Assembly: GCF_024436035.1 (NCBI RefSeq)
Contig: NZ_JANFNG010000004.1
Location: 62,001 to 126,000 of the forward strand
DNA from: Streptomyces humicola
GTDB taxonomy: Bacteria > Actinomycetota > Actinomycetes > Streptomycetales > Streptomycetaceae
Reading direction: 5' to 3'
Length of the DNA stretch: 64,000 nt
A program made the position numbers and the translations under genes. The notes under the pieces were generated by a model. The model was not told the DNA's origin. It worked only from the letters and a program-made list of their open reading frames with translations, and did not search any database. Of this stretch, positions 1 through 8,562 are shown piece after piece (position 1 is the first letter of the stretch; each line of letters starts with the position of its first letter).

Positions 1-4
1 ACGG

Positions 5-982
5 TCACTGTCCGTTCTCCTTACGCAGCTCGAAATCCCAGGCGTCGCGGACGATGGAGGTGAGGTCGGTGCGGGCGGGTTTCCAGCCGAGGCGGGTGCG
101 GGCGCGTTCGGCGGAGGCGACGAGGACGGCAGGGTCGCCGCCGCGCCGCGGCGCCACGGTCTCGGGGATCGGGTGGCCGGTGACGCGGCGGACGGTCTCG
201 ATCACCTCACGGACCGAGAAGCCGTTGCCGTTGCCGAGGTTGCAGATCAGATGCTCACCGGTGCGGGCATGGGCGAGAGCGAGGAGGTGGGCCTCTGCAA
301 GATCGGCGACATGGATGTAGTCGCGCACGCAGGTGCCGTCGGGGGTTGGGTAGTCGTCGCCGTAGACGGAGATCGACTCACGCTTGCCGAGAGCTACCTG
401 GAGCACCAGCGGAATCAGGTGGGTTTCGGGGTCGTGCCGTTCGCCGTACGGGCCGTACGAGCCGGCGACGTTGAAGTAGCGCAGGGAGACAGCGGCCAGG
501 CCGTGCGCCGCGCACTCGCCGGTGATCATGTGGTCGACGGCCAGCTTGCTCGCGCCGTACGGGTTGGTGGGCGACGCGGGGGCGTCCTCGGTGATGGGCA
601 CGGTGCGGGGTTCGCCGTAGACGGCGGCCGTGGAGGAGAAGACGAGAGTGCGCACGCCCACGTCGCGCATGGCGGTGAGCAGGTCGGTCGTGCCGCCGAC
701 ATTGTTGCGCCAGTACTTCTCGGGGTTGACGACGGACTCGCCCACCTGTGAGCTGGCGGCGAAGTGCAGGACGGCGTCGTAGGACGGGTCGAGCACACGG
801 ACCGCGTCCTGGATGCGGCCCTGGACGAAGTCGGCGCCCGCGGGGACGCCCTGGCTGTGCCCGGTGGTCACGTCGTCGAGGATCGTGACCTGGTGTCCGG
901 CGTCGAGCAGGTGCGCTGCGACGACACTGCCAACGTAACCGGCACCGCCGGTTACCAGGACCTTCTTGCCCGTGCTGCTCAC
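5..982 (-). CDS. galE: UDP-glucose 4-epimerase
   Basis: 325-residue extended short-chain dehydrogenase that interconverts UDP-galactose and UDP-glucose in the Leloir pathway. The N-terminal Rossmann motif GGAGYVGS (about residues 12-19) binds NAD; the YGASK segment in the middle carries the catalytic Tyr-xxx-Lys; the C-terminal half with RRGGDPA is typical of GalE substrate binding. The ATG at 982 overlaps the galT stop in a 4-base ATGA, so translation is probably coupled to galT. The stop codon lies at the very edge of the window; a galK gene would be expected just beyond it. Family assignment is firm. Confidence 0.96.
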   Translation of the reverse strand: MSSTGKKVLVTGGAGYVGSVVAAHLLDAGHQVTILDDVTTGHSQGVPAGADFVQGRIQDAVRVLDPSYDAVLHFAASSQVGESVVNPEKYWRNNVGGTTDLLTAMRDVGVRTLVFSSTAAVYGEPRTVPITEDAPASPTNPYGASKLAVDHMITGECAAHGLAAVSLRYFNVAGSYGPYGERHDPETHLIPLVLQVALGKRESISVYGDDYPTPDGTCVRDYIHVADLAEAHLLALAHARTGEHLICNLGNGNGFSVREVIETVRRVTGHPIPETVAPRRGGDPAVLVASAERARTRLGWKPARTDLTSIVRDAWDFELRKENGQ

Positions 983-2106
983 TGGTGTCGCGCCTTTCGC
1001 TCGTAGCCGGGTGTGGCGATCTCGCGCAGCCGTGCGGCGGCCGCCTCCGGGGGCACATCGTTGATGAACACGTTCATGCCGGACTCGGAACCCGCGAGGA
1101 ACTTCAGCTTGCCCGACGTGCGGCGAATGGTGAAAAGTTCCAGATGGAGGGCGAAGTCACGGCGTGAGGGGTGGCTTACGGGCGCCTGGTGCCACGCGGC
1201 GATGTACGGGGTCGGCGGCTCGTCCTTGCCGAAGATCCGGTCGAAGCGGCGCAGCAGTTCGAGGTAGACGACGGGGAATTCGGCGCGCGCTGCGTCGTCG
1301 AGCGCGAGCAGGTCCGGCACGCGGTGGTTGGGGTACAGGTGCACCTCGTAGGGCCAGTGGGCGGCGTGCGGGACGAAGGCGGTCCAGTGGTCGGCCTCGA
1401 TGACGATCCGGCTGCCGGCAGCGCGTTCGGCGGCGAGCACGTCGTCGAAGAGATTCCCGCCTGCGATGCGTTCGCGATGGCGGTCGAGGGCGCGCAGCAT
1501 GCGCTCGGTGCGCGGGGTGACGAAGGGGTAGCCGTAGATCTGGCCATGCGGGTGACTGAGGGTGACGCCGATCTCGCGGCCGCGGTTCTCGAAGCAGAAG
1601 ACCTGCTCGACGCCGGGGAGCTGGGAGAGCTCGGCGGTGCGGTCGGTCCATGCCTCCAGCACGAGGCGGGCCTGCTCCGGGGTGAGGTCGGCGAAGGACG
1701 CGTCGTGGTCTGAGGTGAAGCACACGACCTCACAGCGTCCGGCCCCGGGACGGTGGGCGAGCAGGCCATGGCCGTCCTCGGCGGTGAGCGGTCCCGGGCC
1801 GCCGGTGAGCGAGGGGAACCGGTTCTCGAAGACGACGACGTCGTAGTCGTCGGCTGGGATCTCGGAGTGGCGCCCGTCGCGCGAGGGACACAGAGGGCAT
1901 TCGTCTGCCGGCGGGTGATAGGTGCGGCCCTGGCGGTGCGAGGCGACGGCGATCCACTCGTCGAGCAGCGCGTCGTAGCGGATCTCGGAGGCGGTGGCGG
2001 TGGGCTCCAGCGGACGAGGGTCGACCGCGTCGCGCACGACGTCGTCCCGGGAGTCGTAGTGCACCAGCTCACGGCCGTCGGCGAGCCTCATCGTCGTCTT
2101 CTTCAC
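979..2106 (-). CDS. galT: galactose-1-phosphate uridylyltransferase
   Basis: 375-residue GalT, which exchanges UMP between UDP-glucose and galactose-1-phosphate. The active-site HPH triad is at residues 185-187 (context [13 protein letters not shown]), and a CPLC pair at residues 70-73 matches the metal-binding cysteines of the family. I chose the GTG at 2106 because GAGGAG (2115-2120 on this strand) sits 8 bases upstream; an ATG five codons later is the alternative. It is first in the galT-galE unit and is divergent from the symporter gene, with a 246-base shared promoter region. Expression is probably galactose-controlled. Confidence 0.96.
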   Translation of the reverse strand: MKKTTMRLADGRELVHYDSRDDVVRDAVDPRPLEPTATASEIRYDALLDEWIAVASHRQGRTYHPPADECPLCPSRDGRHSEIPADDYDVVVFENRFPSLTGGPGPLTAEDGHGLLAHRPGAGRCEVVCFTSDHDASFADLTPEQARLVLEAWTDRTAELSQLPGVEQVFCFENRGREIGVTLSHPHGQIYGYPFVTPRTERMLRALDRHRERIAGGNLFDDVLAAERAAGSRIVIEADHWTAFVPHAAHWPYEVHLYPNHRVPDLLALDDAARAEFPVVYLELLRRFDRIFGKDEPPTPYIAAWHQAPVSHPSRRDFALHLELFTIRRTSGKLKFLAGSESGMNVFINDVPPEAAAARLREIATPGYERKARHQ

Positions 2107-2352
2107 TCTGCAGGCTCCTCACACGCTCCACCTCAAACATAACCGAACACAATCAATCACAACACACCACCGACGTCAATGCGCCCATGTGCGACCAACC
2201 TGTCATCAACTAGTAAACGCTTAACTATGACAAATCCTCCGCGCTTCGATCACGATCCAACAAAGAACTTCACAGAGCCTGTTCTTTTTCGAAACTTTGG
2301 GAGCTACGTTCGAGCGGTTCCGTTCGTGTAATCGCAACGAAGCGAGTGACCC
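2107..2352. promoter_or_regulatory. divergent gal promoter region with operator-like repeat
   Basis: This 246-base divergent region is clearly less GC-rich than its surroundings. At 2135-2166 the minus strand carries short repeated GATTG/TGTG and TGTT words (for example TGTGATTGATTGTG), which resemble direct-repeat operators of DeoR-type sugar repressors. No regulator gene lies next to it. Which base words are bound is inference. Confidence 0.4.
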
Positions 2353-4023
2353 ATGTACGACTTGGCCGACGGGCTTCGGCTACCGACCAATGGTCTTGAC
2401 TACGCGATCCTGGTGATCTACTTCGCCGTGGTCCTCGGCATCGGCTTCGCTGCCAAGCGCAGTGTCAGGACCAGCCTCGACTTCTTCCTCTCCGGCCGGT
2501 CACTGCCCGCGTGGGTCACCGGCCTGGCCTTCATCGCCGCCAACCTCGGCGCCACCGAGATCCTGGGCATGGCGGCCAACGGCGCCCAGTACGGTGTGTA
2601 CACCGTCCACTGGTACTGGGTCGGTGCGATCCCGGCGATGGTCTTCCTCGGCCTGGTGATGATGCCGTTCTACTACGGCTCCAAGGTGCGCTCGGTCCCG
2701 GAGTTCCTGCTGCGCCGTTTCGACAAGAGCGCCCACTTGCTCAGCTCGATCCTGTTCGCCTTCTCCGCGGTTCTGATCGCCGGCGTCAACCTCTACGCGA
2801 TGGCGATCGTCGTGCAGGCGCTGCTGGGCTGGCCGACCTGGGTGGCGATCCTCGTCGCGGGACTCTTCGTCCTCGTCTACATCACCGTAGGCGGGCTCTC
2901 CTCCGCGATCTACAACGAGGTACTGCAGTTCTTCGTGATCCTCGCGGCGCTCATACCGCTCGTCATCGTCGGCCTCAAGCGCGTCGGCGGGTGGCACGGA
3001 CTGACCACGACGCTCACCCACTCCCACGGGCACAACTTCATGACCGCCTGGGGCGGTACGGGCATCGGCGCGAGCAACCCGCTCGGCGCCAACTGGCTCA
3101 CCATCGTCCTCGGCCTCGGCTTCGTGCTCAGCTTCGGCTACTGGACCACCAACTTCGCCGAGGTGCAGCGCGCGCTGTCCGCCAAGAACCTCTCGGCGGC
3201 CCGCCGCACCCCGCTGATCGCCGCGTTCCCGAAGGTCTTCATCGTCTTCGGCGTGCTGATCCCCGGACTGATCGCCGCGGCGATCGTGCCCAAGATCGGC
3301 ACCCCCGGCTCCAACCTCACCTATAACGACGCGATCCCGCTGCTCATGCAGGACCTGCTGCCCAACGGGGTGCTGGGCATCGCGGTGACCGGCCTGCTGG
3401 CGGCGTTCATGGCGGGCATGGCCGCCAACGTCTCCTCGTTCAACACCGTCTTCACCAACGACATCTGGTCGCAGTACGTCAAGCGCGGCGAATCCGATGC
3501 CTACTACCTGAAGTTCGGCCGGGTCATCACCGTCATCGGCGTGCTGATCAGCATCGGAACCGCGTTCCTCGCCTCCAGCTTCAGCAACATCATGGCGTAC
3601 CTGCAGACGTTGTTCTCGTTTTTCAACGTCCCGCTGTTCGTCGTGTTCATCATCGGCATGTTCTGGAAGCGGACCACGGCAAAGGCCGGGTTCTGGGGCC
3701 TGCTGGCGGGCACCGTCGCCGCGATGATCAACTACTTCTGGATCTACAAGGACCACATCGTCGCGATCCCCAGCGACCAGGGCGCCAACTTCGTCTCCGC
3801 GATCGTCGGCTTCGTCGCCGGAGCCGTGGTCATGGTCGCGGTGAGCCTGGTGACCAAGCCCAAGCCGGTGGAGGAGCTGGCCGGGCTGGTGTACGGGACG
3901 CGTTCGCCGGGCATGGAGGAGCCTCCGGCAGCGGGCGACGAGGCCTGGTACCGCAAGCCCGCGTTGCTGGGCACCGGCGCCCTGGTGCTCGCCGCCGCGC
4001 TTTACCTCCCCTTCTCGTTCTGA
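2353..4023 (+). CDS. sodium:solute symporter (SSS family), probable sugar transporter
   Basis: 556-residue integral membrane protein with about 14 hydrophobic segments and SSS family signatures: the N-terminal SLDFFLSGRSLP segment, the GATEILGMAANGAQYG region of the sodium site and the SFNTVFTNDIW segment. It resembles SglT/vSGLT-like sugar symporters. Its divergence from galT-galE suggests it imports galactose or a galactoside with sodium; the substrate is inferred from position. The ATG at 2353 follows GAAGCGAG. A small membrane-protein gene starts 33 bases after its stop and is probably co-transcribed. Confidence 0.88.
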   Translation: MYDLADGLRLPTNGLDYAILVIYFAVVLGIGFAAKRSVRTSLDFFLSGRSLPAWVTGLAFIAANLGATEILGMAANGAQYGVYTVHWYWVGAIPAMVFLGLVMMPFYYGSKVRSVPEFLLRRFDKSAHLLSSILFAFSAVLIAGVNLYAMAIVVQALLGWPTWVAILVAGLFVLVYITVGGLSSAIYNEVLQFFVILAALIPLVIVGLKRVGGWHGLTTTLTHSHGHNFMTAWGGTGIGASNPLGANWLTIVLGLGFVLSFGYWTTNFAEVQRALSAKNLSAARRTPLIAAFPKVFIVFGVLIPGLIAAAIVPKIGTPGSNLTYNDAIPLLMQDLLPNGVLGIAVTGLLAAFMAGMAANVSSFNTVFTNDIWSQYVKRGESDAYYLKFGRVITVIGVLISIGTAFLASSFSNIMAYLQTLFSFFNVPLFVVFIIGMFWKRTTAKAGFWGLLAGTVAAMINYFWIYKDHIVAIPSDQGANFVSAIVGFVAGAVVMVAVSLVTKPKPVEELAGLVYGTRSPGMEEPPAAGDEAWYRKPALLGTGALVLAAALYLPFSF

Positions 4024-4056
4024 CGCCCCGGCACAGGTGCATAGGAGCAATGTCCC

Positions 4057-4341
4057 ATGAGTGAGTACCAGCACGAGGTCGAGGAGCTGGAGGCCAAGTC
4101 CGCAACCGCGGCACGGCTCTTCGACATACGCCGCATCATCGGCGGCCTGTTCGTGGTCTACGGCGTCATCGTCACCGTCGCCGGCATCACCGCGTCGAGC
4201 GCCGACATCAAGAAGGCACAAGGCATCAACATCAACCTGTGGACGGGTATCGGCATGCTCGCCCTCGGCCTGCTCTTCCTGCTCTGGCTCCGGCTGAGCC
4301 CGACGCCGCCTCCGCCGTCCCCCGACGAACAGCAGAAGTAG
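4057..4341 (+). CDS. small two-helix membrane protein
   Basis: 94 residues with an acidic, coiled-coil-like N terminus (about residues 1-22), two hydrophobic helices (about 29-47 and 59-79) and a proline-rich cytoplasmic tail. The ATG has an AGGAG about 10 bases upstream. It follows the SSS symporter by 33 bases on the same strand, so it is probably an accessory subunit or partner of that transporter. I know no characterised function; the partnership is inferred from spacing. Confidence 0.75.
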   Translation: MSEYQHEVEELEAKSATAARLFDIRRIIGGLFVVYGVIVTVAGITASSADIKKAQGININLWTGIGMLALGLLFLLWLRLSPTPPPPSPDEQQK

Positions 4342-4380
4342 CGGAAACAGCAGACGAAGTCGTCACGCCGGGGCCCGGTG

Positions 4381-4405
4381 CGGCGGACTGGTGATCAGTC
4401 CGCCG
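4381..4405. terminator. bidirectional hairpin terminator
   Basis: Perfect 9-bp inverted repeat CGGCGGACT / AGTCCGCCG with a 7-base loop between two convergent genes. The repeat overlaps the stop codon of the response regulator gene. There is no T-run, which is usual for high-GC actinobacterial terminators. Confidence 0.6.
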
Positions 4406-5093
4406 AGCCGGGCCGCCGCCCGTTGCGTTCGGCGACTGCGCGCTCCAGCAGCCCCGTACGGGCCGCGAGCGCCGCCGCCTCCAGGCGCGATCCGACGCCC
4501 AGCTTCATCAGTACCCGCTGCACATGGGTACGTGCCGTGCTCGACGCGATCCCCATCCGCGCGGCGATCAGCCGGGTGTCCTCGCCGTCCGCCACCCGTA
4601 CCAGCACCTCCACCTCGCGCGGGGTGAGCATCTGCAGCAGGCGCCCGGCCTCGTCGTCCGGCTCGGCGACCGGGTGGAGCAGCTCGGTGAAGGCGCCCTG
4701 CAGCAGCGCCGGTGCCACCGCGACCTCTCCGGCGCGTGCCTTCGCCATCGCGCGCTCCACGCCCTCGATGCGTTCGTCGTGACGCACGTAGCCGGAGGCA
4801 CCGGCGGCGAACGCCGCCGCGATGCCGCGCGGACTCGGTACGGGGCCGAGCACGACGACCGAAACCGTGGGACGCTCCCGCTTGATTCTCACCACGGGAT
4901 CGAACACACCCGGCTCCGCGGGTTGCGTCGTCCCCAGCAGGCACACCTCGGGCATGCGCGAGATCACCAGCTCCGCCGCGCTCGCGCACGGCGCGCCGGC
5001 CGCGAGGACGCGGTGGCCGCGCAGCTTCAGCGCCGAGGCGAGTGCCTCCGCGAGCAGACGGTGGTCGTCGACCACCACCAGCCTGACGCCCAT
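4395..5093 (-). CDS. atypical LuxR/NarL-family response regulator
   Basis: 232 residues: an N-terminal receiver-like domain (about 1-120) and a C-terminal LuxR helix-turn-helix (about 150-215, containing LTPREVEVLVRVADGED and the HVQRVLMKLGV recognition segment). The acidic pair D9-D10 is present, but the phospho-acceptor position in PEVCLLGTTQP is Gly54 rather than Asp, and the usual Lys near GASGY is replaced (GASGYVRHD). It is therefore probably not controlled by ordinary phosphorylation. No kinase gene is adjacent. The start at 5093 is preceded by GAGGGGG; longer in-frame starts lack such a site. Target genes are unknown. Confidence 0.85.
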   Translation of the reverse strand: MGVRLVVVDDHRLLAEALASALKLRGHRVLAAGAPCASAAELVISRMPEVCLLGTTQPAEPGVFDPVVRIKRERPTVSVVVLGPVPSPRGIAAAFAAGASGYVRHDERIEGVERAMAKARAGEVAVAPALLQGAFTELLHPVAEPDDEAGRLLQMLTPREVEVLVRVADGEDTRLIAARMGIASSTARTHVQRVLMKLGVGSRLEAAALAARTGLLERAVAERNGRRPGSAD

Positions 5094-5628
5094 GTGGCTT
5101 GCCCCCTCATTCCCGCAGGGCCCGGGAGTCCCGGGCGGTAGTGAGACTCCCCGGTGCGGCGCGTTTCCACGCACGTGATGTGATGCCAATGCCGTACCCG
5201 ATGCTGCGACAGCAGTCGTAGCGTCCGTCTGCCCAGTGTCCCGTGCGCACCCCACCTACTGCGGGACCGGGCCTCGCCCGGAAGGTACACGCTTACTCGT
5301 CGTCGTGTGCCCATTACCCACAAGAAGGATCCTCGACGAGCCTCCCCTCCGGCGTTTCCGAGCGATTACTGATCTGTTTCCAGCCGACTCGGGGACGGCT
5401 CGTATCCGTCCGTGCGCCCTGTGTAGTCACTCGCGCCGCCCTCCGCCTCATGCAACTCCCCAGGCAGGGACGGTGGTTGAAGCGCATACCGGACACGAAC
5501 CGGTACACGATGCGCCACCACAGGGTCACCACATGTGACGGATTTGGATCGGTCGATGTGCAAACCGTGAAGATTATCGACAGACTCGCGTCCGTTATCC
5601 GGAACATCTCAGCGAGGAGATGATCGAT
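5094..5628. other. non-coding divergent region
   Basis: 535 bases with no gene I can support. It must carry the promoters of the response regulator (minus) and the protease inhibitor (plus). A tight inverted repeat GCCCGGG/CCCGGGC with a 3-base loop (5120-5136) lies in the regulator's 5' leader, 27 bases upstream of its start. I see no other convincing structure. Confidence 0.5.
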
Positions 5629-6084
5629 ATGCGGAGCAGAGCAGGACTGGTGGCTGTGTGCGGCGCCATGCTCGCCGCGGCCGTCGCACTGCCGTTGGGC
5701 GGCACGGCGTACGCCGCCGATACCGCCGGCGCGACGGACGCAGCACGGACGGCCGCGGCTGACACCCCGTCCGCCCTGGTCCTCACCCTGTCGCCCGGCG
5801 AATCCGCCCAGACGGTGGGCGTGGAGCGCGCGGTGACACTGACCTGTACGCCCTCACCGGGCGGGAGCCATCCGGCGCCGCAGGAAGCGTGCGCCGAACT
5901 CAGCGCCGCCGACGGCGATCTGGCCGCGCTCCCGGCACAGCCGCAGTCGTTCTGCGCCATGATCTACGCCCCGGTCGTCGTCACCGTGCAGGGGGCATGG
6001 CAGGGCGAACGCGTCGACTACGCACGCAGTTTCCCGAACGAGTGCGTGATGCGCGCCCAAGGCGGCCCGCTCTACGCCTTCTGA
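5629..6084 (+). CDS. secreted subtilisin inhibitor (SSI family)
   Basis: 151-residue precursor with a typical signal peptide (Arg at 2 and 4, hydrophobic core to about 23, AYA cleavage near residue 29). The mature part is a Streptomyces subtilisin inhibitor: PSALVLTL near the start, ERAVTLTC, four cysteines at 73, 88, 109 and 139 for the two conserved disulfides, and a C-terminal YAF. The reactive-site loop reads CAMIYAPV, so P1 is Met111 and P1' Ile112. It should inhibit extracellular subtilisin-like proteases. I chose ATG 5629 because GAGGAG lies 9 bases upstream; for the ATG at 5620 the same site would be too close. Confidence 0.93.
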   Translation: MRSRAGLVAVCGAMLAAAVALPLGGTAYAADTAGATDAARTAAADTPSALVLTLSPGESAQTVGVERAVTLTCTPSPGGSHPAPQEACAELSAADGDLAALPAQPQSFCAMIYAPVVVTVQGAWQGERVDYARSFPNECVMRAQGGPLYAF

Positions 6085-6226
6085 TCTTCCGGACTGCGGC
6101 TCCCGCGCAGGGCAGGGGGTGTGCCAAGGAGAGCCGCGGGCGGTGGAGCCCCAGGGAGACAGCGGAGATGTGCCGGTGCTGTGGGGGCCCGGCACCCGCC
6201 TCTGGGGTGACCACCGCACCACTCGC

Positions 6227-6260
6227 GGGGCGGAGGAGCATGGTGCAGCTCCTCCGCCCC
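6227..6260. terminator. strong bidirectional hairpin terminator
   Basis: Perfect 13-bp stem GGGGCGGAGGAGC / GCTCCTCCGCCCC with an 8-base loop, between the inhibitor gene on the plus strand and the decayed DUF2079 gene on the minus strand. It is suitably placed to stop transcription from both sides. Confidence 0.7.
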
Positions 6261-6278
6261 GTCCGTACTCAAACCCGG

Positions 6279-6928
6279 TCAGCCCCTTCTCAGCAACGTG
6301 ATCCCGTCGTCGTACGCCACGCCGTGGTAGCCGTGGGCTTCCGCCCAGGCGACGGCGTCGGCCGCCGCCCGCGGCGAACAGCAGCGGCAGCGCCCAGCAC
6401 ACCGCTGCCCGCCACCGCCGCCGGGCCGCCGCCTCCGCCGCGAAGGCCAGCAGCGGGACGGACGGCGAAGCACACTTCGTGGAAGTCGAAGTGCACGGCT
6501 TGCACAAGCCCCCACGACGCCCCGACACCGAACCCGGTCACGACCGCCGCAGCCGGCCCGATCTCTTGACAGGCCCATCGGGAGAGCGGGAGGATCGCCG
6601 ACGCGATGAGGGCGGCCTGCGCCACGAGCAGGGTGAGCGGGCTGGGAAAGACCCGGTACACGCGGGCGAGCAGCATCAGCACTGGATGGAAATGATCACC
6701 CAGCAGGTTGTATCCAGGCCCTTTCAACGGGGCCACGGGCGCGTGCGGATGCGCGTAGGCACGCACCGCCTGCTCGAAGATCCCCAGGTCGTATCCGGCC
6801 GACCGCAGCTGCTGATGCCTGCGGATCGACAGCGCGCAGTACAGGCCGAAGAAGAGGGCGGCCATCGCGACGGGGATCGCCCGCTCGGCCCAGCGGCCCG
6901 GCTCCGGGGTTCTGCCGGACGGGCTCAA
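6279..6928 (-). pseudogene. decayed DUF2079 membrane protein gene
   Basis: The frame starting near the TTG at 6928 encodes typical DUF2079 sequence (YDLGIFEQAVRAYAHPHAP, GYNLLGDHFHP, VYRVFPSPLTLLVAQAAL, HFDFHEVCFAV). At 6456-6463 the plus strand reads GGACGGAC; one GGAC looks like a 4-base duplication that shifts the frame. The continuation (PLLAFAAEAAARRRWRAA) is in the second frame. The C-terminal end (AVAWAEAHGYHGVAYDDG) is in the third frame, ending at 6279. About 250 internal residues of a normal 450-residue protein are missing. The putative start overlaps the stop of the upstream PQQ-propeller gene. I read this as a relic with one frameshift and one large deletion. Confidence 0.8.
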
Positions 6929-8466
6929 TGGAACGCCGCGATCAACACCGGCGTGGTGCCCGTGCTGCCCCCCGCGTAGATCTGCTGCGGCGCCATGAAG
7001 AAGTGCTCCCGGTACCAGTACAGACCCATCCCGGTGCCGACGCCGTAGGCCTTGTTCTCCCCGCTCTGCGTGGACGAGGAGAACTGGACGTAGCGCGTGA
7101 CCGCACCGGTCGAGGTGTCGATGCGGTAGATCGCCCCCGGGCTCTGAAAGCTGACGGGCATGTACGCGAGCAGATTGTTCCCGCTCTCCGCGAAGACCTC
7201 CAGGGCCCGTTCCTTGTCGCCCCTGCTGACCCACTTAGGCTGCCCGTTCGACAGATCGATCGCCTCGACCTCGTTGACCTGGCCGTAGGTGCCCTGCGCC
7301 GCGTTCCCCTGGGCGGAGGCGGTGGCGATGTAGGCGGTGCCGCTGTCGACGACGACGTCGTTGCAGGGCATCAGATCGTTGGCCGGGCAGTCGATGTGGA
7401 CCTTGCTCTTGTCGAGAGCGAACTGGGAACGCGTCCTGCCGCTCGCGTCGATGGCGAGGGCATCCGTGATCAGATCCGATCCGGCGGCGATGCCGACCAC
7501 CACCGGGTCGACCGACAGCACATTGGTCACCGAGGTGCCGGCCGGGGCGTCCCAGGTCCACAGCGCCTTGCCGGACATGGGGTCGAGCTTGGCCACGTGG
7601 TACGGCCCGTCGAAGCCGCACTGGATGACGTCGATGAGCTGTGTGCCGCCAGCAAAGCCCTTGTCGGTGCACTGGGCGCCGTCCTGGAGCTGCCACAGCA
7701 TCTTATCCGTGCCGATCTGGTAGGCGACGGAGTCGCCCTCCCACGCGAGGGCGACGACATCGCCGCTGATGCCGATCTGGGTGTAGTCGTACTCGACCGG
7801 GCTGCCGTCGCCGTTGCGGGACGGGAGGGGCTTGGTCCACAGCCGGCGGTGCGCCGAGAGGTCGATGAGCATGACGTTCTCGCACCGCGTGCCGTACTGC
7901 ACTGCGATCTTGTCGTTCACCGCCTCGTGCGACACCGCACAGGTGGTGCCGGAGGGGGCGGCGATCGTCCAGTCCTCGTGGCCGTTGTCGATGTTGTAGG
8001 CGGTGACGCCGCTGAGCGTGGTCTTGACGACGTCGTCCCCGGAGAACCACACGCCCGGGTCGGGCTTGAGCCCGGCGCTCGACGGCACCGACGGGGAGGG
8101 CTTGTCCCAGACGAGCCTTCCCTGGGAGTGGTGCTGTGCGTCGATTCCACCGCCCGAACCGCCGCCGCCCTGGGCCTGGTTGTGCGAGCCGCCGCGGAAG
8201 GCCACGAGCCACACGCCGCCTGCCACCACGAGCACCGCTGCGACCACCGCTGCGACCACCGCTGCGACCACCGCGGCGATCCTGCCGCCCGACAGCCCTC
8301 GGGCCGGCGCGACGGGCGAGTAGGGCGCCGGGTACGCGGGCTGCTGCACCGGCCACCCCTGCGGGGGCTGCTGCTGTGCGTACGGGTTGTACGAGTTCCC
8401 GTACGGGCTGTTGCCGGGGCTGTTGTAAGAGTTCTGGCCCGGTGGCGGCGGCGGTGGCTGCGACAT
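6925..8466 (-). CDS. membrane-anchored PQQ-like beta-propeller protein
   Basis: 513 residues: a proline/glutamine/tyrosine-rich cytoplasmic N terminus (about 1-55), one transmembrane helix (about 62-90) with an Ala/Val repeat, then a large extracellular domain with PQQ-like propeller blades (GVTAYNIDNGHEDWTI, MSGKALWTWDAP, VEAIDLSNGQPKWVS). Function unknown; such proteins are common in Streptomyces and may be surface scaffolds or sensors. ATG 8466 is preceded by GGGGGAA; the longer frame to 8559 has no good ribosome site. The decayed DUF2079 gene follows with overlapping stop/start. Confidence 0.85.
   Translation of the reverse strand: MSQPPPPPPGQNSYNSPGNSPYGNSYNPYAQQQPPQGWPVQQPAYPAPYSPVAPARGLSGGRIAAVVAAVVAAVVAAVLVVAGGVWLVAFRGGSHNQAQGGGGSGGGIDAQHHSQGRLVWDKPSPSVPSSAGLKPDPGVWFSGDDVVKTTLSGVTAYNIDNGHEDWTIAAPSGTTCAVSHEAVNDKIAVQYGTRCENVMLIDLSAHRRLWTKPLPSRNGDGSPVEYDYTQIGISGDVVALAWEGDSVAYQIGTDKMLWQLQDGAQCTDKGFAGGTQLIDVIQCGFDGPYHVAKLDPMSGKALWTWDAPAGTSVTNVLSVDPVVVGIAAGSDLITDALAIDASGRTRSQFALDKSKVHIDCPANDLMPCNDVVVDSGTAYIATASAQGNAAQGTYGQVNEVEAIDLSNGQPKWVSRGDKERALEVFAESGNNLLAYMPVSFQSPGAIYRIDTSTGAVTRYVQFSSSTQSGENKAYGVGTGMGLYWYREHFFMAPQQIYAGGSTGTTPVLIAAFH
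8238..8273 (-). repeat. three tandem 12-bp repeats in a transmembrane segment
   Basis: Three exact copies of CTGCGACCACCG (plus strand) in frame within the PQQ-propeller gene. Each adds one Ala-Val-Val-Ala unit to the transmembrane helix, so copy-number slippage would change helix length without shifting the frame. Confidence 0.9.
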
Positions 8467-8562
8467 CGGTGGTTCCCCCGTTGGTGCCAGATGTTGTGAG
8501 CGGATTCTTTGTACCACCGGGCGCCGACAGGACTGCGGGCCGGGCCGTCTGCCGCTCAACCG

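Noticed and set aside
2500-4221. A 573-codon minus-strand frame opposite the symporter
   Set aside because: Asp/Glu/His/Arg-rich antisense of a membrane-protein gene; no family resemblance.
6928-8499. A 523-codon plus-strand frame opposite the PQQ-propeller gene
   Set aside because: No motif or ribosome site; the opposite strand has a coherent membrane-anchored propeller.
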